Of a stretch of DNA of 64,000 nucleotides, positions 43,614-52,116 are shown piece by piece. This DNA is from Paenibacillus sp. R14(2021). GTDB lineage: Bacteria > Bacillota > Bacilli > Paenibacillales > Paenibacillaceae. The notes under the pieces were generated by a model. It was not told where the DNA came from. It worked only from the letters and a program-made list of their open reading frames with translations, and did not search any database. The position numbers and the translations under genes were made by a program. Positions within the stretch are counted from its first letter, which is position 1, and the number at the start of each line of letters is the position of its first letter. The DNA is taken from contig NZ_CP080269.1 in the NCBI RefSeq assembly GCF_019431355.1, positions 434,001 to 498,000 on the forward strand, given 5' to 3'.

Positions 43614-44942
43614 ATGACAGAACGAGTGAAAGTAGTTACGTTAGGATGCGAGAAAAACCTAGTCGATTCGGAAATTATGTCAGGTTTGATTGATGCACGC
43701 GGGTATCAGCTGGTCGATCAGGCGGACGATGCTACAGTAATTATTGTCAACACATGCGGCTTTATTGACGCCGCTAAGGAAGAATCCGTAAATACGATTT
43801 TGGACATGGCGGAATTTAAGCAGACGGGTCGATTGAAGGCGCTAATTGTTTCCGGCTGCTTAACCCAGCGCTACAAGAAGCAGCTGATGGATGAGATGCC
43901 GGAGATCGACGGCATCGTCGGCACCGGAGATTTTCACCATATCACCGACATTGTCGATGAAGCGCTTCACGGTAAACGTCCGGTGAAAGTCGGCAATCCT
44001 GCTTTCGATTATGATCAGAAGCTGCCGCGGCTCGTAACGACGCCCCGGTATACGGCTTATGTCAAAATCGCCGAAGGGTGTGACAATGCCTGCACGTTCT
44101 GCTCCATACCGATAATGCGCGGAAAGTTCCGCAGCCGTTCCATCGAGTCGATTGTTGCCGAAGTGCAGCAGCTTGCCGATCAAGGCGTCAGAGAAGTGAG
44201 CCTGATTGCGCAGGACTCAACGAACTACGGTACGGATCTTTACGACAAGTTTATGCTGCCGGAGCTTCTTAACCGTGTCAGCGAAGTGGAAGGAATCGCA
44301 TGGGTAAGGCTGCATTACGCCTATCCGGGCTTCTTCTCCGATGAGCTGATCGACACGATCGCTTCCAATTCGAAGGTAGTTAACTATATCGATATGCCTT
44401 TGCAGCACAGCGAGGATTCCATTCTGAAGCGCATGCGCCGTCCTGGACGTCAGCGGGATACGCGTGAGCTGGTGCAGCGGATTCGTTCGCGTATTCCGGA
44501 TGTAGCGCTGCGGACTTCCATCATCGTTGGTTTCCCGGGCGAGACGGAGGAAGATTTTAATCGGTTGTGCGACTTCGTACGCGAGATGAAGTTTGACCGC
44601 CTCGGCGTATTTACCTACTCTTCGGAAGAGGATACACCTGCTGTTCGATTGCCGAACGCGGTACCTGACGAGGTAAAAGAATGGCGCTCAAACACGTTGA
44701 TGGAAATTCAGCGCGAAGTGTCCAAAGAGCTGAGCGGCAAGCATATCGGCAAAGAAATCGACGTTCTCGTTGAACGCTACGACGGACGAAGCGACGTATA
44801 TGTCGGCCGTTCGCCATACGACGCGCCTGAAATCGACGGCGAAGTTTTCATTTCCAACTGCAAGGCAGCGATCGGTGAAATTCAGAAGGTGCGTATTACG
44901 CATGCTTACGAGTTTGATATGTCCGGGGAGGGGCTATCGTGA
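43614..44942 (+). CDS. rimO: ribosomal protein S12 methylthiotransferase
   Basis: RimO is a radical-SAM enzyme that methylthiolates an Asp in ribosomal protein S12. The N-terminal cluster domain has LGCEKNLVDSE, NTCGFID and SGCLTQRY. The radical-SAM motif is GCDNACTFCSIP (CxxxCxxC). A C-terminal TRAM domain follows. EKNLVDSE after the first Cys favours RimO over MiaB. I chose the ATG at 43614 behind GGGGGA, giving 442 residues. B. subtilis has no RimO to my knowledge; here it is coupled to pgsA by a GTGA overlap. Confidence 0.93.
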   Translation: MTERVKVVTLGCEKNLVDSEIMSGLIDARGYQLVDQADDATVIIVNTCGFIDAAKEESVNTILDMAEFKQTGRLKALIVSGCLTQRYKKQLMDEMPEIDGIVGTGDFHHITDIVDEALHGKRPVKVGNPAFDYDQKLPRLVTTPRYTAYVKIAEGCDNACTFCSIPIMRGKFRSRSIESIVAEVQQLADQGVREVSLIAQDSTNYGTDLYDKFMLPELLNRVSEVEGIAWVRLHYAYPGFFSDELIDTIASNSKVVNYIDMPLQHSEDSILKRMRRPGRQRDTRELVQRIRSRIPDVALRTSIIVGFPGETEEDFNRLCDFVREMKFDRLGVFTYSSEEDTPAVRLPNAVPDEVKEWRSNTLMEIQREVSKELSGKHIGKEIDVLVERYDGRSDVYVGRSPYDAPEIDGEVFISNCKAAIGEIQKVRITHAYEFDMSGEGLS

Positions 44943-45523
44943 ACTTAGCCAACAAAATAACGATGGCTCGGATCTTCTTGGTGCCAATCATTATGGTTCT
45001 GCTGCTTATTAACGTGGATTTAAAGCCGCTGACGATCGACGGTTCCGATTTTACAATCACATGGAATCAAATTCTGGCAGCTCTCGTATTTATCGTTGCG
45101 GCGAGCACGGACGGGCTGGATGGTTATATTGCCCGTAAGAACAAGATCGTGACCAACCTCGGCAAGCTGCTTGACCCGCTGGCGGACAAGCTGCTCGTTG
45201 CAGCCGTACTCATCTCGCTGGTAGAGATGGAGAAGCTGCATGCCTGGATTGCAATTGTCATCATTAGCCGCGAGTTTGCCGTGACTGGGCTTAGGCAAAT
45301 TGCGCTTCTGGAAGGTACTGTTGTCGCTGCAAGCAAGTGGGGCAAATGGAAGACGGCTGTGCAGATCACGATGATTATCGCGCTGCTGCTCAACAATTTT
45401 CCGTTTGCGTTCGTCGATTTCCCGTTTGATCAGATCTCAATCTATGCGGCGGCACTTATTACGGTTTACTCCGGAATCGATTACTTCGTCAAAAACAAAA
45501 ATCTCATTCCGCTTACGGCCTAG
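44939..45523 (+). CDS. pgsA: CDP-diacylglycerol--glycerol-3-phosphate phosphatidyltransferase
   Basis: PgsA makes phosphatidylglycerol phosphate from CDP-diacylglycerol. The CDP-alcohol phosphotransferase motif is complete: DGLDGYIAR, then G in NLGKLLDP, then DPLADK. The 194 residues contain several membrane helices. The GTG start overlaps the rimO stop. cinA and recA follow, as in B. subtilis (pgsA-cinA-recA). Confidence 0.95.
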   Translation: MNLANKITMARIFLVPIIMVLLLINVDLKPLTIDGSDFTITWNQILAALVFIVAASTDGLDGYIARKNKIVTNLGKLLDPLADKLLVAAVLISLVEMEKLHAWIAIVIISREFAVTGLRQIALLEGTVVAASKWGKWKTAVQITMIIALLLNNFPFAFVDFPFDQISIYAAALITVYSGIDYFVKNKNLIPLTA

Positions 45524-45535
45524 AATGACATGTAT

Positions 45536-45582
45536 AGCATCACTCCTTCGTTATGAGCTTGAAGGGGTGGTGCTTTGCTTTT
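45536..45582 (+). terminator. intrinsic terminator of pgsA
   Basis: The 14-nt arms 45536-45549 and 45561-45574 pair with two G-U pairs around an 11-nt loop, followed by TTGCTTTT. Confidence 0.72.
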
Positions 45583-45588
45583 CCCGCT

Positions 45589-45617
45589 TTGCATGCAGTA
45601 AATCCCTTACATAGAAT
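45589..45617 (+). promoter_or_regulatory. candidate promoter of cinA
   Basis: TTGCAT (45589-45594) and TAGAAT (45612-45617) are 17 bp apart. The start would leave only a few bases before the ribosome-binding site. Confidence 0.42.
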
Positions 45618-45630
45618 TGGAGATGTTTAC

Positions 45631-46890
45631 ATGCGCGCTGAAATCATTGCTGTTGGAACGGAGCTTTTGCTCGGTCAGACCGTAAACACGAACGCAACGT
45701 ATTTGTCGCAAGGTCTTGCAGAGCTCGGCATCGATGTGTATTTTCAAACGGTGGTCGGCGACAATGCCGGCCGGATTCGTCAAGCGATTGAGCTTGCGCG
45801 TACACGAGCCGATCTGATTCTGTTTACGGGCGGTCTCGGGCCAACCATGGATGATTTAACGAAGGATGCGCTTGCGGAATATCTGAACCTGCCGATTGAA
45901 CTGCACAAGCCCTCCATGGATAAAATCGAGGACATGTTTGCATCGCGCGGCATTCACATGGTAGAGAGCAACCGGAGGCAGGCGAACCTCATTGAAGGCA
46001 GCGTTCCGCTCGAGAACGAAGCGGGCCTTGCGGTCGGTAATGCACTGATCGCTGCGGGAACTCATTATGTGCTGCTTCCCGGTCCTCCCCGGGAAATGAA
46101 GCCGATGTTCGACGGTCCTGCCAAAGCTTGGCTGCGCTCGATTTTGAACGAGGACCGCAAGCTATACTCCCGTCTCCTCAAATTCGCCGGTATTGGCGAA
46201 TCGACCTTGGAGCAGGCGATCATCGATCTCATAGAGGCGCAGACGGACCCGTCGATCGCGCCATACGCCAAGGAAGGCGAAGTGGCCATCCGGGTGTCCA
46301 CGAAAGCGCTGAGCGAGGCGGAGGCGGCAGCAAGGCTGGATACGGCGGAGGAACAGATTAAAGCGCGGGTTGGGCAGCACATGTATGCAAGGGAAGACAT
46401 TACGCTGGAAGAAGCTGTGGTCAGACAGCTCCGTGCAACGAGCCGGACATTGGCAAGCGCAGAGAGCCTGACAGGCGGCTTGTTCGCGCAGCTGATCACT
46501 CGGGTTCCCGGCAGCAGCGGCGAATTTACCGGCGGCGTCGTTACGTATACTAACGTCATGAAACATCGTTTGCTCGGCATCCCTATGTCCCAATTGGAAG
46601 GTAAAGAGGCTCCTGGGGCAGTCAGTGAATCCACGGCAGCGCTAATGGCGGAGAGGGTCAGGGAGCTGGCGGACAGCGACTTTGGCGTTTCGCTGACAGG
46701 CGTTGCCGGTCCTTCGGAGTCGGAGGGGAAGCCGGTGGGGCTCGTGTATTTCGGTCTCGCCGAAAAGGGGCGACCGACGAAGGTATTCACGGCGAACTTA
46801 AGCGGGAACCGCGAGATCATTCGTGTTCGCGCCGCCAAATCGTTGTTGTACCGGCTGTGGCAGGCGTTGTCAGGTAAGGAAGAGAACTAG
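45631..46890 (+). CDS. cinA: CinA-family competence/damage-inducible protein
   Basis: The N-terminal MoaB-like domain (MRAEIIAVGTELLLGQTVNT at the start, TGGLGPTMDDLTK near residue 70) is joined to the C-terminal CinA domain, a nicotinamide-nucleotide amidase family (SAESLTGGLFAQLITRVPGS near 285 onward). I chose the ATG at 45631 behind TTGGAGA, giving 419 residues; an upstream in-frame ATG at 45553 lies in the pgsA terminator. In some bacteria cinA is induced at competence with recA. Here a terminator and a new promoter separate it from recA. Confidence 0.93.
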   Translation: MRAEIIAVGTELLLGQTVNTNATYLSQGLAELGIDVYFQTVVGDNAGRIRQAIELARTRADLILFTGGLGPTMDDLTKDALAEYLNLPIELHKPSMDKIEDMFASRGIHMVESNRRQANLIEGSVPLENEAGLAVGNALIAAGTHYVLLPGPPREMKPMFDGPAKAWLRSILNEDRKLYSRLLKFAGIGESTLEQAIIDLIEAQTDPSIAPYAKEGEVAIRVSTKALSEAEAAARLDTAEEQIKARVGQHMYAREDITLEEAVVRQLRATSRTLASAESLTGGLFAQLITRVPGSSGEFTGGVVTYTNVMKHRLLGIPMSQLEGKEAPGAVSESTAALMAERVRELADSDFGVSLTGVAGPSESEGKPVGLVYFGLAEKGRPTKVFTANLSGNREIIRVRAAKSLLYRLWQALSGKEEN

Positions 46891-46910
46891 CTGTTACTGT
46901 AAGAATAAGC

Positions 46911-46939
46911 TTGCCAATGTTTTCATGATCGACTATAAT
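46911..46939 (+). promoter_or_regulatory. strong sigma-A promoter upstream of a terminator
   Basis: TTGCCA (46911-46916) and TATAAT (46934-46939) are 17 bp apart. The predicted start is near 46946, only 8 nt before the hairpin at 46954-46994, so most transcripts would be about 50 nt. Confidence 0.72.
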
Positions 46940-46953
46940 CGACATTAGACGGA

Positions 46954-46994
46954 AGAACCGTGGCGAAGAATACTTTGCTGCGGTTCTTTTTTTA
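46954..46994 (+). terminator. intrinsic terminator between cinA and recA
   Basis: AGAACCGTGGC (46954-46964) pairs with GCTGCGGTTCT (46977-46987) with two G-U pairs, followed by eight T. It could end cinA transcripts and those from the promoter at 46911-46939. Confidence 0.88.
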
Positions 46995-47021
46995 TTCTCT
47001 CTTTTGGCCAAATGAGAAATA

Positions 47022-47035
47022 AGAATATATGTTCG
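47022..47035 (+). promoter_or_regulatory. LexA (SOS) box of recA
   Basis: AGAATATATGTTCG matches the B. subtilis LexA consensus CGAACATATGTTCG at 12 of 14 positions. It lies 9 bp before the recA -35. Confidence 0.7.
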
Positions 47036-47044
47036 CAAAAAGTC

Positions 47045-47073
47045 TTGTCAAAGCTGTTGAAACAAGGTATCAT
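47045..47073 (+). promoter_or_regulatory. sigma-A promoter of recA
   Basis: TTGTCA (47045-47050) and TATCAT (47068-47073) are 17 bp apart, next to the LexA box. The expected start near 47080 leaves a leader of about 25 nt to the TTG start. Confidence 0.78.
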
Positions 47074-47104
47074 GAAAGTATAAATCATGAAGGATGTGAG
47101 TTCG

Positions 47105-48163
47105 TTGGCAGATCGTAAGGCTGCACTCGAAATGGCACTGCGTCAAATAGAGAAACAATTCGGCAAAGGCTCCATAATGAAACTTGGTGAATCCACTCAT
47201 ATGCAAGTTGAAACCGTGTCCAGTGGTGCGCTTGCGTTAGATATCGCCCTTGGAATCGGAGGATTCCCGAGAGGCCGCGTCATTGAAGTATACGGACCGG
47301 AATCCTCCGGTAAAACGACTGTAGCTTTGCATGCCATCGCAGAAGTGCAGCGTGCTGGCGGACAAGCCGCATTTATCGATGCAGAGCATGCGCTTGATCC
47401 TTCCTATGCGAACAAGCTCGGCGTTAATATTGATGAATTGCTGCTTTCGCAGCCGGATACAGGTGAACAGGCGCTTGAAATAGCCGAGGCGCTCGTACGA
47501 AGCGGTGCAGTGGATATCGTCGTTGTCGACTCCGTCGCTGCACTCGTACCGAAAGCGGAGATTGAAGGCGACATGGGGGATTCCCACGTTGGTCTTCAAG
47601 CCCGTCTAATGTCTCAGGCGCTTCGCAAGCTTTCCGGGGCGATCAGCAAATCGAAGACGATTGCGATCTTTATCAACCAATTGCGTGAGAAAGTCGGCGT
47701 GATGTTCGGTAATCCGGAGACGACGCCGGGCGGCCGCGCATTGAAGTTCTACTCCTCCGTACGCTTGGATGTTCGCCGTATCGAGTCCATTAAACAGGGC
47801 AATGATGTGGTTGGTAACCGTACGCGGATTAAAGTCGTCAAGAACAAAGTTGCTCCTCCATTCAAGCAGGCTGAGGTTGACATTATGTACGGTGAAGGCA
47901 TTTCGAAGGAAGGCAGCATTGTGGATATCGGCGTCGAGCATGATATCATCCAGAAGAGCGGCGCATGGTTCTCCTTTAACGGCGAACGTCTGGGACAAGG
48001 CCGTGAGAATGCGAAGCAGTTCCTGAAGGATCACCACGATATTTCTGCTGTCATTGAGAAGCTGATTCGCGATGCGAGCAATGTTGCTGCGGCTTCTGCC
48101 ATTAATGATGCTGTTAGCGAAGATGACGAGTCTGAGGACGAATTGGATTTGGACTTGAATTAA
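47105..48163 (+). CDS. recA: recombinase RecA
   Basis: RecA forms filaments on single-stranded DNA, catalyses strand exchange and stimulates LexA cleavage. I chose the TTG at 47105, 8 nt after AAGGATG, which gives [20 protein letters not shown], like other RecA N-termini; the ATG at 47087 lacks a ribosome-binding site. The Walker A GPESSGKT is at 64-71. [20 protein letters not shown] and the acidic C-terminal tail are present. The length is 352 residues. It has its own SOS-type promoter and terminator. Confidence 0.98.
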   Translation: MADRKAALEMALRQIEKQFGKGSIMKLGESTHMQVETVSSGALALDIALGIGGFPRGRVIEVYGPESSGKTTVALHAIAEVQRAGGQAAFIDAEHALDPSYANKLGVNIDELLLSQPDTGEQALEIAEALVRSGAVDIVVVDSVAALVPKAEIEGDMGDSHVGLQARLMSQALRKLSGAISKSKTIAIFINQLREKVGVMFGNPETTPGGRALKFYSSVRLDVRRIESIKQGNDVVGNRTRIKVVKNKVAPPFKQAEVDIMYGEGISKEGSIVDIGVEHDIIQKSGAWFSFNGERLGQGRENAKQFLKDHHDISAVIEKLIRDASNVAAASAINDAVSEDDESEDELDLDLN

Positions 48164-48195
48164 TTCAGGGATTGATAGATCTGATATAACTTAGC

Positions 48196-48232
48196 GAGAA
48201 GCACCTGCTGGATAAGGGGTGCTTTTCTTGTT
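48196..48232 (+). terminator. intrinsic terminator of recA
   Basis: GAGAAGCACC (48196-48205) pairs with GGTGCTTTTC (48218-48227) with one G-U pair, followed by TTGTTT. Confidence 0.75.
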
Positions 48233-48252
48233 TAGACAGAGGGGCGAACCTA

Positions 48253-48918
48253 TTGCTGACCATAACCGGTGTTGAACAAGATTCGAAGAAGAAGCAGCGC
48301 TATCATTTGTATGTCAACGATGCTGCAGATCCATTTACTAGCGTACATGAGGATGTCCTGATTAAATATCGATTGTTGAAGGGTCGGGAGATCGAACCGG
48401 ACGAGTTGAAGCAGATTGTACATGAAGACAGCCATCACCGCGCATATATATTGGCATTGGCTTATCTAGGCGCCAGGCAGCGGACTGAGAAGGAAATTCA
48501 CCGCTATCTATCCAAGAAAGAGATTGACGAGGGAGCGGCCCGCAAAGCCATAGAGCGGTTGAGCCGGGAAGGGCTTGTCAACGATTCGCTGTATGCCGAT
48601 CAGTATGCGGCGCAGCGAATGCGGACACAACTGAAAGGAAGGCGCCTTCTGCAGCAAGAGCTGCTCCAACGGGGTATCAAGAAGGATACCGCGAAGCAAG
48701 CGGCGATGAATCTAAATCCAGAGTCGGAGACCGAAATTGCGATACGAGCAGGAATGAAGAAATGGCCGCATATTAAAGGAGAGCTTCGCGAGCGAAAACA
48801 GAAGCTGGCGGCATTTTTGCTGCGCAGAGGGTTTCCCTCTTCGGCTGTAAGAGATGCTGTAAAAGCTGCTGTTCTAGCGGATCAGGACGAGGAACAAGGG
48901 CATATGCTTGACAAGTGA
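48253..48918 (+). CDS. recX: RecX family regulatory protein
   Basis: RecX binds and modulates RecA filaments. The 221 residues show three-helix repeats; RPYxALAYLG-like AYILALAYLGARQRTEKEIHRYL opens the first (quoted in part), and VNDSLYADQYAAQRM follows. The TTG start comes after AGAGGGG. It lies directly after the recA terminator, a common recA-recX order, though in B. subtilis recX is elsewhere. Read-through from recA would explain expression, as no separate promoter is clear. Confidence 0.88.
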   Translation: MLTITGVEQDSKKKQRYHLYVNDAADPFTSVHEDVLIKYRLLKGREIEPDELKQIVHEDSHHRAYILALAYLGARQRTEKEIHRYLSKKEIDEGAARKAIERLSREGLVNDSLYADQYAAQRMRTQLKGRRLLQQELLQRGIKKDTAKQAAMNLNPESETEIAIRAGMKKWPHIKGELRERKQKLAAFLLRRGFPSSAVRDAVKAAVLADQDEEQGHMLDK

Positions 48919-49097
48919 TTTTCACAAAAGATAAAATAAGTTTGTATTCTTTCTTACAGAATCGATTTTCCTTCCAAAAATTGATTCGAAACGATTATTT
49001 TCGTCAAATTAAGAATTGTATCCATCGGGTTAAAAACCGGCTAGACAACCAAATAATGTCCCAAGCGTTTGCTTAGGTGAACAACGAGGAGGTGAAG

Positions 49098-50645
49098 ATG
49101 ATGGTCCAAGTATGGGCAGTTATCCTGATCGCTCTCGTTGTTGGTGCAATTTTCTTTGGTGTCGGTTATTTTATTCGAAAATCGATCGCCGAGGCCAAAA
49201 TTTCCAGCGCCGAGCAGGCCGCTAGTCAAATTATTGACAATGCGAAGAAAGAAGCCGACGCGCTGAAGAAAGAAACGGTTCTCGAGGCGAAAGATGAAGT
49301 CCACAAGCTCCGTACCGAGGCTGAGAGAGATACTCGCGAACGTCGCAATGAGGTACAGCGTCTTGAAAGACGACTTATTCAAAAAGAAGAGTCGTTGGAT
49401 AAAAAAATAGAAGCGCTGGAACGCAAAGAAGAGCAAGTAGCCAACAAAGAGAAGCGAATCGAGGAGACACAAGAACAGATCGATTCCCTTTACAAGCAGC
49501 AGCTTCATGAACTGGAGCGTATTTCGAACCTGACGATGGAAGATGCGAAACAAATCATCTTGACCAACGTTGAGCAAGAAGTTCGCCATGAAACAGCTCA
49601 AATGATTAAAGAAATCGAGCAGCAAGCTAAGGAAGAAGCAGATAAGAAAGCTCGTGATATTATCTCGCTTGCTATCCAACGCTGTGCAGCTGATCACGTG
49701 GCTGAAACAACGGTATCCGTTGTTGCATTGCCGAATGAAGAAATGAAAGGCCGCATTATCGGCCGTGAAGGCCGCAACATCCGCGCACTGGAGACGTTGA
49801 CCGGTATCGATCTCATTATCGACGATACACCGGAAGCGGTCATACTGTCTGGTTTCGACCCCATCCGCCGCGAAATTGCACGCACATCACTCGAGAAATT
49901 GGTTGCTGATGGACGTATCCATCCAGCCCGCATCGAGGAAATGGTCGAGAAATCGCGTAAGGAAGTGGACGAGCGCATCCGTGAATACGGAGAGCAGGCG
50001 ACGTATGAAGTTGGCGTACACGGCTTGCATCCAGATCTGATCAAGATTTTGGGCCGACTGAAATACCGCACGAGCTATGGTCAGAATGTGCTTAAGCATT
50101 CCATGGAAGTTGCGTATTTGACCGGTTTGATGGCAGCAGAACTGGGTGAAGATATTACGCTGGCCAAACGTGCCGGATTGCTGCATGACATCGGTAAAGC
50201 GCTGGATCACGAAGTGGAAGGCTCACATGTCGAGATCGGCGTTGAACTGGCTAAGAAATACAAAGAGCATCCTGTTGTTATTAACAGTATCGCTTCTCAT
50301 CATGGCGATTGTGAAGCAACCTCCGTTATTGCCATGCTCGTCGGCGCAGCTGATGCGTTGTCAGCGGCAAGACCGGGCGCAAGAAGAGAGACGCTCGAAA
50401 CGTATATCAAACGTCTGGAGAAGCTCGAAGGCATATCGGAATCGTTCGAAGGCGTTGAGAAATCGTACGCGATTCAAGCCGGTCGCGAAGTTCGCGTCAT
50501 GGTTCAACCGGATAAAATCGACGATACCGAAGCATTCCGCTTAGCGCGCGATATTACGAAGAAAATCGAGAGTGAGCTCGATTACCCAGGCCATATTAAA
50601 GTGACAGTCATCCGCGAGACGCGCGCTGTCGAATATGCCAAATAA
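49098..50645 (+). CDS. rny: ribonuclease Y
   Basis: RNase Y is the membrane-anchored endonuclease that starts decay of many Firmicute mRNAs. An N-terminal membrane helix (about 4-25) leads to a long charged coiled coil (about 30-200), a KH domain ([19 protein letters not shown]) and an HD domain ([12 protein letters not shown], with SHHGD). Two adjacent ATGs (49098, 49101) follow CGAGGAGGTG; an upstream GTG at 49077 lies before that site. The protein is 515 residues. The RicA protein encoded at 58297 belongs to a complex that directs RNase Y in B. subtilis. Confidence 0.96.
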   Translation: MMVQVWAVILIALVVGAIFFGVGYFIRKSIAEAKISSAEQAASQIIDNAKKEADALKKETVLEAKDEVHKLRTEAERDTRERRNEVQRLERRLIQKEESLDKKIEALERKEEQVANKEKRIEETQEQIDSLYKQQLHELERISNLTMEDAKQIILTNVEQEVRHETAQMIKEIEQQAKEEADKKARDIISLAIQRCAADHVAETTVSVVALPNEEMKGRIIGREGRNIRALETLTGIDLIIDDTPEAVILSGFDPIRREIARTSLEKLVADGRIHPARIEEMVEKSRKEVDERIREYGEQATYEVGVHGLHPDLIKILGRLKYRTSYGQNVLKHSMEVAYLTGLMAAELGEDITLAKRAGLLHDIGKALDHEVEGSHVEIGVELAKKYKEHPVVINSIASHHGDCEATSVIAMLVGAADALSAARPGARRETLETYIKRLEKLEGISESFEGVEKSYAIQAGREVRVMVQPDKIDDTEAFRLARDITKKIESELDYPGHIKVTVIRETRAVEYAK

Positions 50646-50663
50646 CAACATAGGAATACAATC

Positions 50664-50699
50664 AGAAAAGTGGCTGCTTGTCGGCCACTTTTCTGGTTT
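50664..50699 (+). terminator. intrinsic terminator of rny
   Basis: AGAAAAGTGGC (50664-50674) pairs perfectly with GCCACTTTTCT (50684-50694); the downstream tract is GGTTTA. Confidence 0.72.
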
Positions 50700-50719
50700 A
50701 TAACAGAGAGGTTATGTGA

Positions 50720-51514
50720 ATGAACGTATTATTTATTGGTGATATTGTTGGCAATGTAGGACGTACGGCAGTCAAGAAAGTATTGCCTGCGCTGAAATCT
50801 AAGTATAATCCGCATATTATTATCGCAAACGGCGAGAATTCGGCGGCTGGACGAGGCATTACCGCCGCGATTGTGAAAGAACTGTTTGATGCGGGCGTGC
50901 ACGGTATCACGATGGGCAACCATACGTGGGACAACAAGGATATCTTTGAGTGGATCGACGATCAGCCGCGAATCGTTCGCCCCGCCAATTATGCGCCGGA
51001 AGCGCCTGGGCAAGGCGCTGCGGTAATTAAAGCAAACGGCAAGGAGCTGGCCATTATCAATTTGCAGGGGCGGACCTTTCTGCCTCCCATCGACTGTCCT
51101 TTCCGGAAAGCGGATGAACTGATCGAGGAGCTCCAGCGGCAGACCAAGAACATTTTAGTCGACTTTCATGCAGAAGCAACTTCCGAGAAGATTGCAATGG
51201 GCTGGCATTTGGATGGAAAGGCATCGCTTGTCGTCGGGACGCATACGCATGTGCAAACGAACGATGACCAAATTCTGCCAAATGGTACAGCCTATTTAAC
51301 GGATGTCGGTATGGTTGGTTCGAAAGAAGGTGTGCTGGGAATGGAGCGCGGCGCCGTGCTTCATCGGTTCCTGACGCAGCTTCCTGTACGTTTTGTCGTT
51401 GATGAAGGAGACTGGCAGTTCCATGCCGTCATCGTGGACATCGACGAAGCGACCGGCAAGGCGAAGAAGATCCAGAAGATCAGGCTTACCGAAACGGAAT
51501 GGCTGCTCATGTAG
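50720..51514 (+). CDS. ymdB: metallophosphoesterase YmdB (TIGR00282 family)
   Basis: The protein has 264 residues with metal-binding motifs GDIVGNVGR (Asp8), NGENSA, GNHTWDN, DFHAEATSEK and GTHTHVQTND. B. subtilis YmdB hydrolyses 2',3'-cAMP and controls the choice between motility and biofilm. The ATG follows AGAGAGGTT. It follows rny as in B. subtilis and overlaps its own terminator. Confidence 0.94.
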   Translation: MNVLFIGDIVGNVGRTAVKKVLPALKSKYNPHIIIANGENSAAGRGITAAIVKELFDAGVHGITMGNHTWDNKDIFEWIDDQPRIVRPANYAPEAPGQGAAVIKANGKELAIINLQGRTFLPPIDCPFRKADELIEELQRQTKNILVDFHAEATSEKIAMGWHLDGKASLVVGTHTHVQTNDDQILPNGTAYLTDVGMVGSKEGVLGMERGAVLHRFLTQLPVRFVVDEGDWQFHAVIVDIDEATGKAKKIQKIRLTETEWLLM

Positions 51515-51529
51515 CAGCCATTTTTTTAT
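51499..51529 (+). terminator. terminator overlapping the ymdB stop codon
   Basis: ATGGCTGCT (51499-51507) pairs with AGCAGCCAT (51513-51521) around CATGT, followed by TTTTTTT. The stop TAG (51512-51514) is inside the hairpin, so a terminating ribosome would compete with folding. Confidence 0.85.
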
Positions 51530-51682
51530 TTAAAGAAGAATAGGAGCTGCATCGGCCAAGTGAAATCCTATTAACCTCGATAGAATCAGATTGGGGGAAG
51601 CGGCGTCAATCAGCAGAAACGGTCATTTTCCTCTATTAATATTCTTGCAATTCAGAAGATTTTGCGAATGGAGCGCCAGAAA

Positions 51683-51711
51683 GAAGGAATTTTTTCGCTT
51701 CTCTCGAATAC
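51683..51711 (+). promoter_or_regulatory. sigma-H promoter of spoVS
   Basis: GAAGGAATT (51683-51691) fits the sigma-H -35 (RnAGGAwWW) exactly. CTCGAATAC (51703-51711) contains the GAAT -10 core, with an 11-bp spacer. spoVS is a sigma-H gene in B. subtilis. Confidence 0.68.
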
Positions 51712-51759
51712 TATTTAAATAGCGGTATTCATCCATCATTCCCGAGGAGGTACTTTTCC

Positions 51760-52020
51760 ATGGATGTCTTAAAAGTTTCAGCAAAGTCTAATCCAAATTC
51801 TGTTGCAGGAGCGCTCGCCGGCGTGTTGCGTGAACGCGGAGCGGCTGAATTGCAAGCAATCGGGGCTGGTGCGTTGAATCAAGCGGTTAAGGCGGTTGCG
51901 ATCGCAAGAGGTTTTGTTGCTCCAAGCGGAGTGGATCTCATCTGTATTCCGGCGTTCACAGATATCGTGATTGACGGTGAAGATCGGACAGCAATTAAAC
52001 TCATCGTCGAACCAAGATAA
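51760..52020 (+). CDS. spoVS: stage V sporulation protein S
   Basis: The 86-residue protein is almost invariant in spore formers: VSAKSNPNSVAGALAGVLRE, then GAGALNQAVKAVAIARGFVA and ICIPAFTDI. The Alba-like fold suggests nucleic-acid binding. In B. subtilis it affects septation and spore coat and is transcribed by sigma-H. The ATG follows GAGGAGGT. It has its own promoter and terminator. Confidence 0.98.
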   Translation: MDVLKVSAKSNPNSVAGALAGVLRERGAAELQAIGAGALNQAVKAVAIARGFVAPSGVDLICIPAFTDIVIDGEDRTAIKLIVEPR

Positions 52021-52049
52021 CACCGGTAATGCCCACATGTGAAGACTGG

Positions 52050-52079
52050 ACCTGTTTACGACGTAGGCAGGTTTTTTTG
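52050..52079 (+). terminator. intrinsic terminator of spoVS
   Basis: ACCTGTTTA (52050-52058) pairs with TAGGCAGGT (52064-52072) with G-U pairs, followed by TTTTTTT. Confidence 0.78.
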
Positions 52080-52116
52080 CGTGTCTATAATCTTGATGAA
52101 ATGGGGAGGTCGTGAC

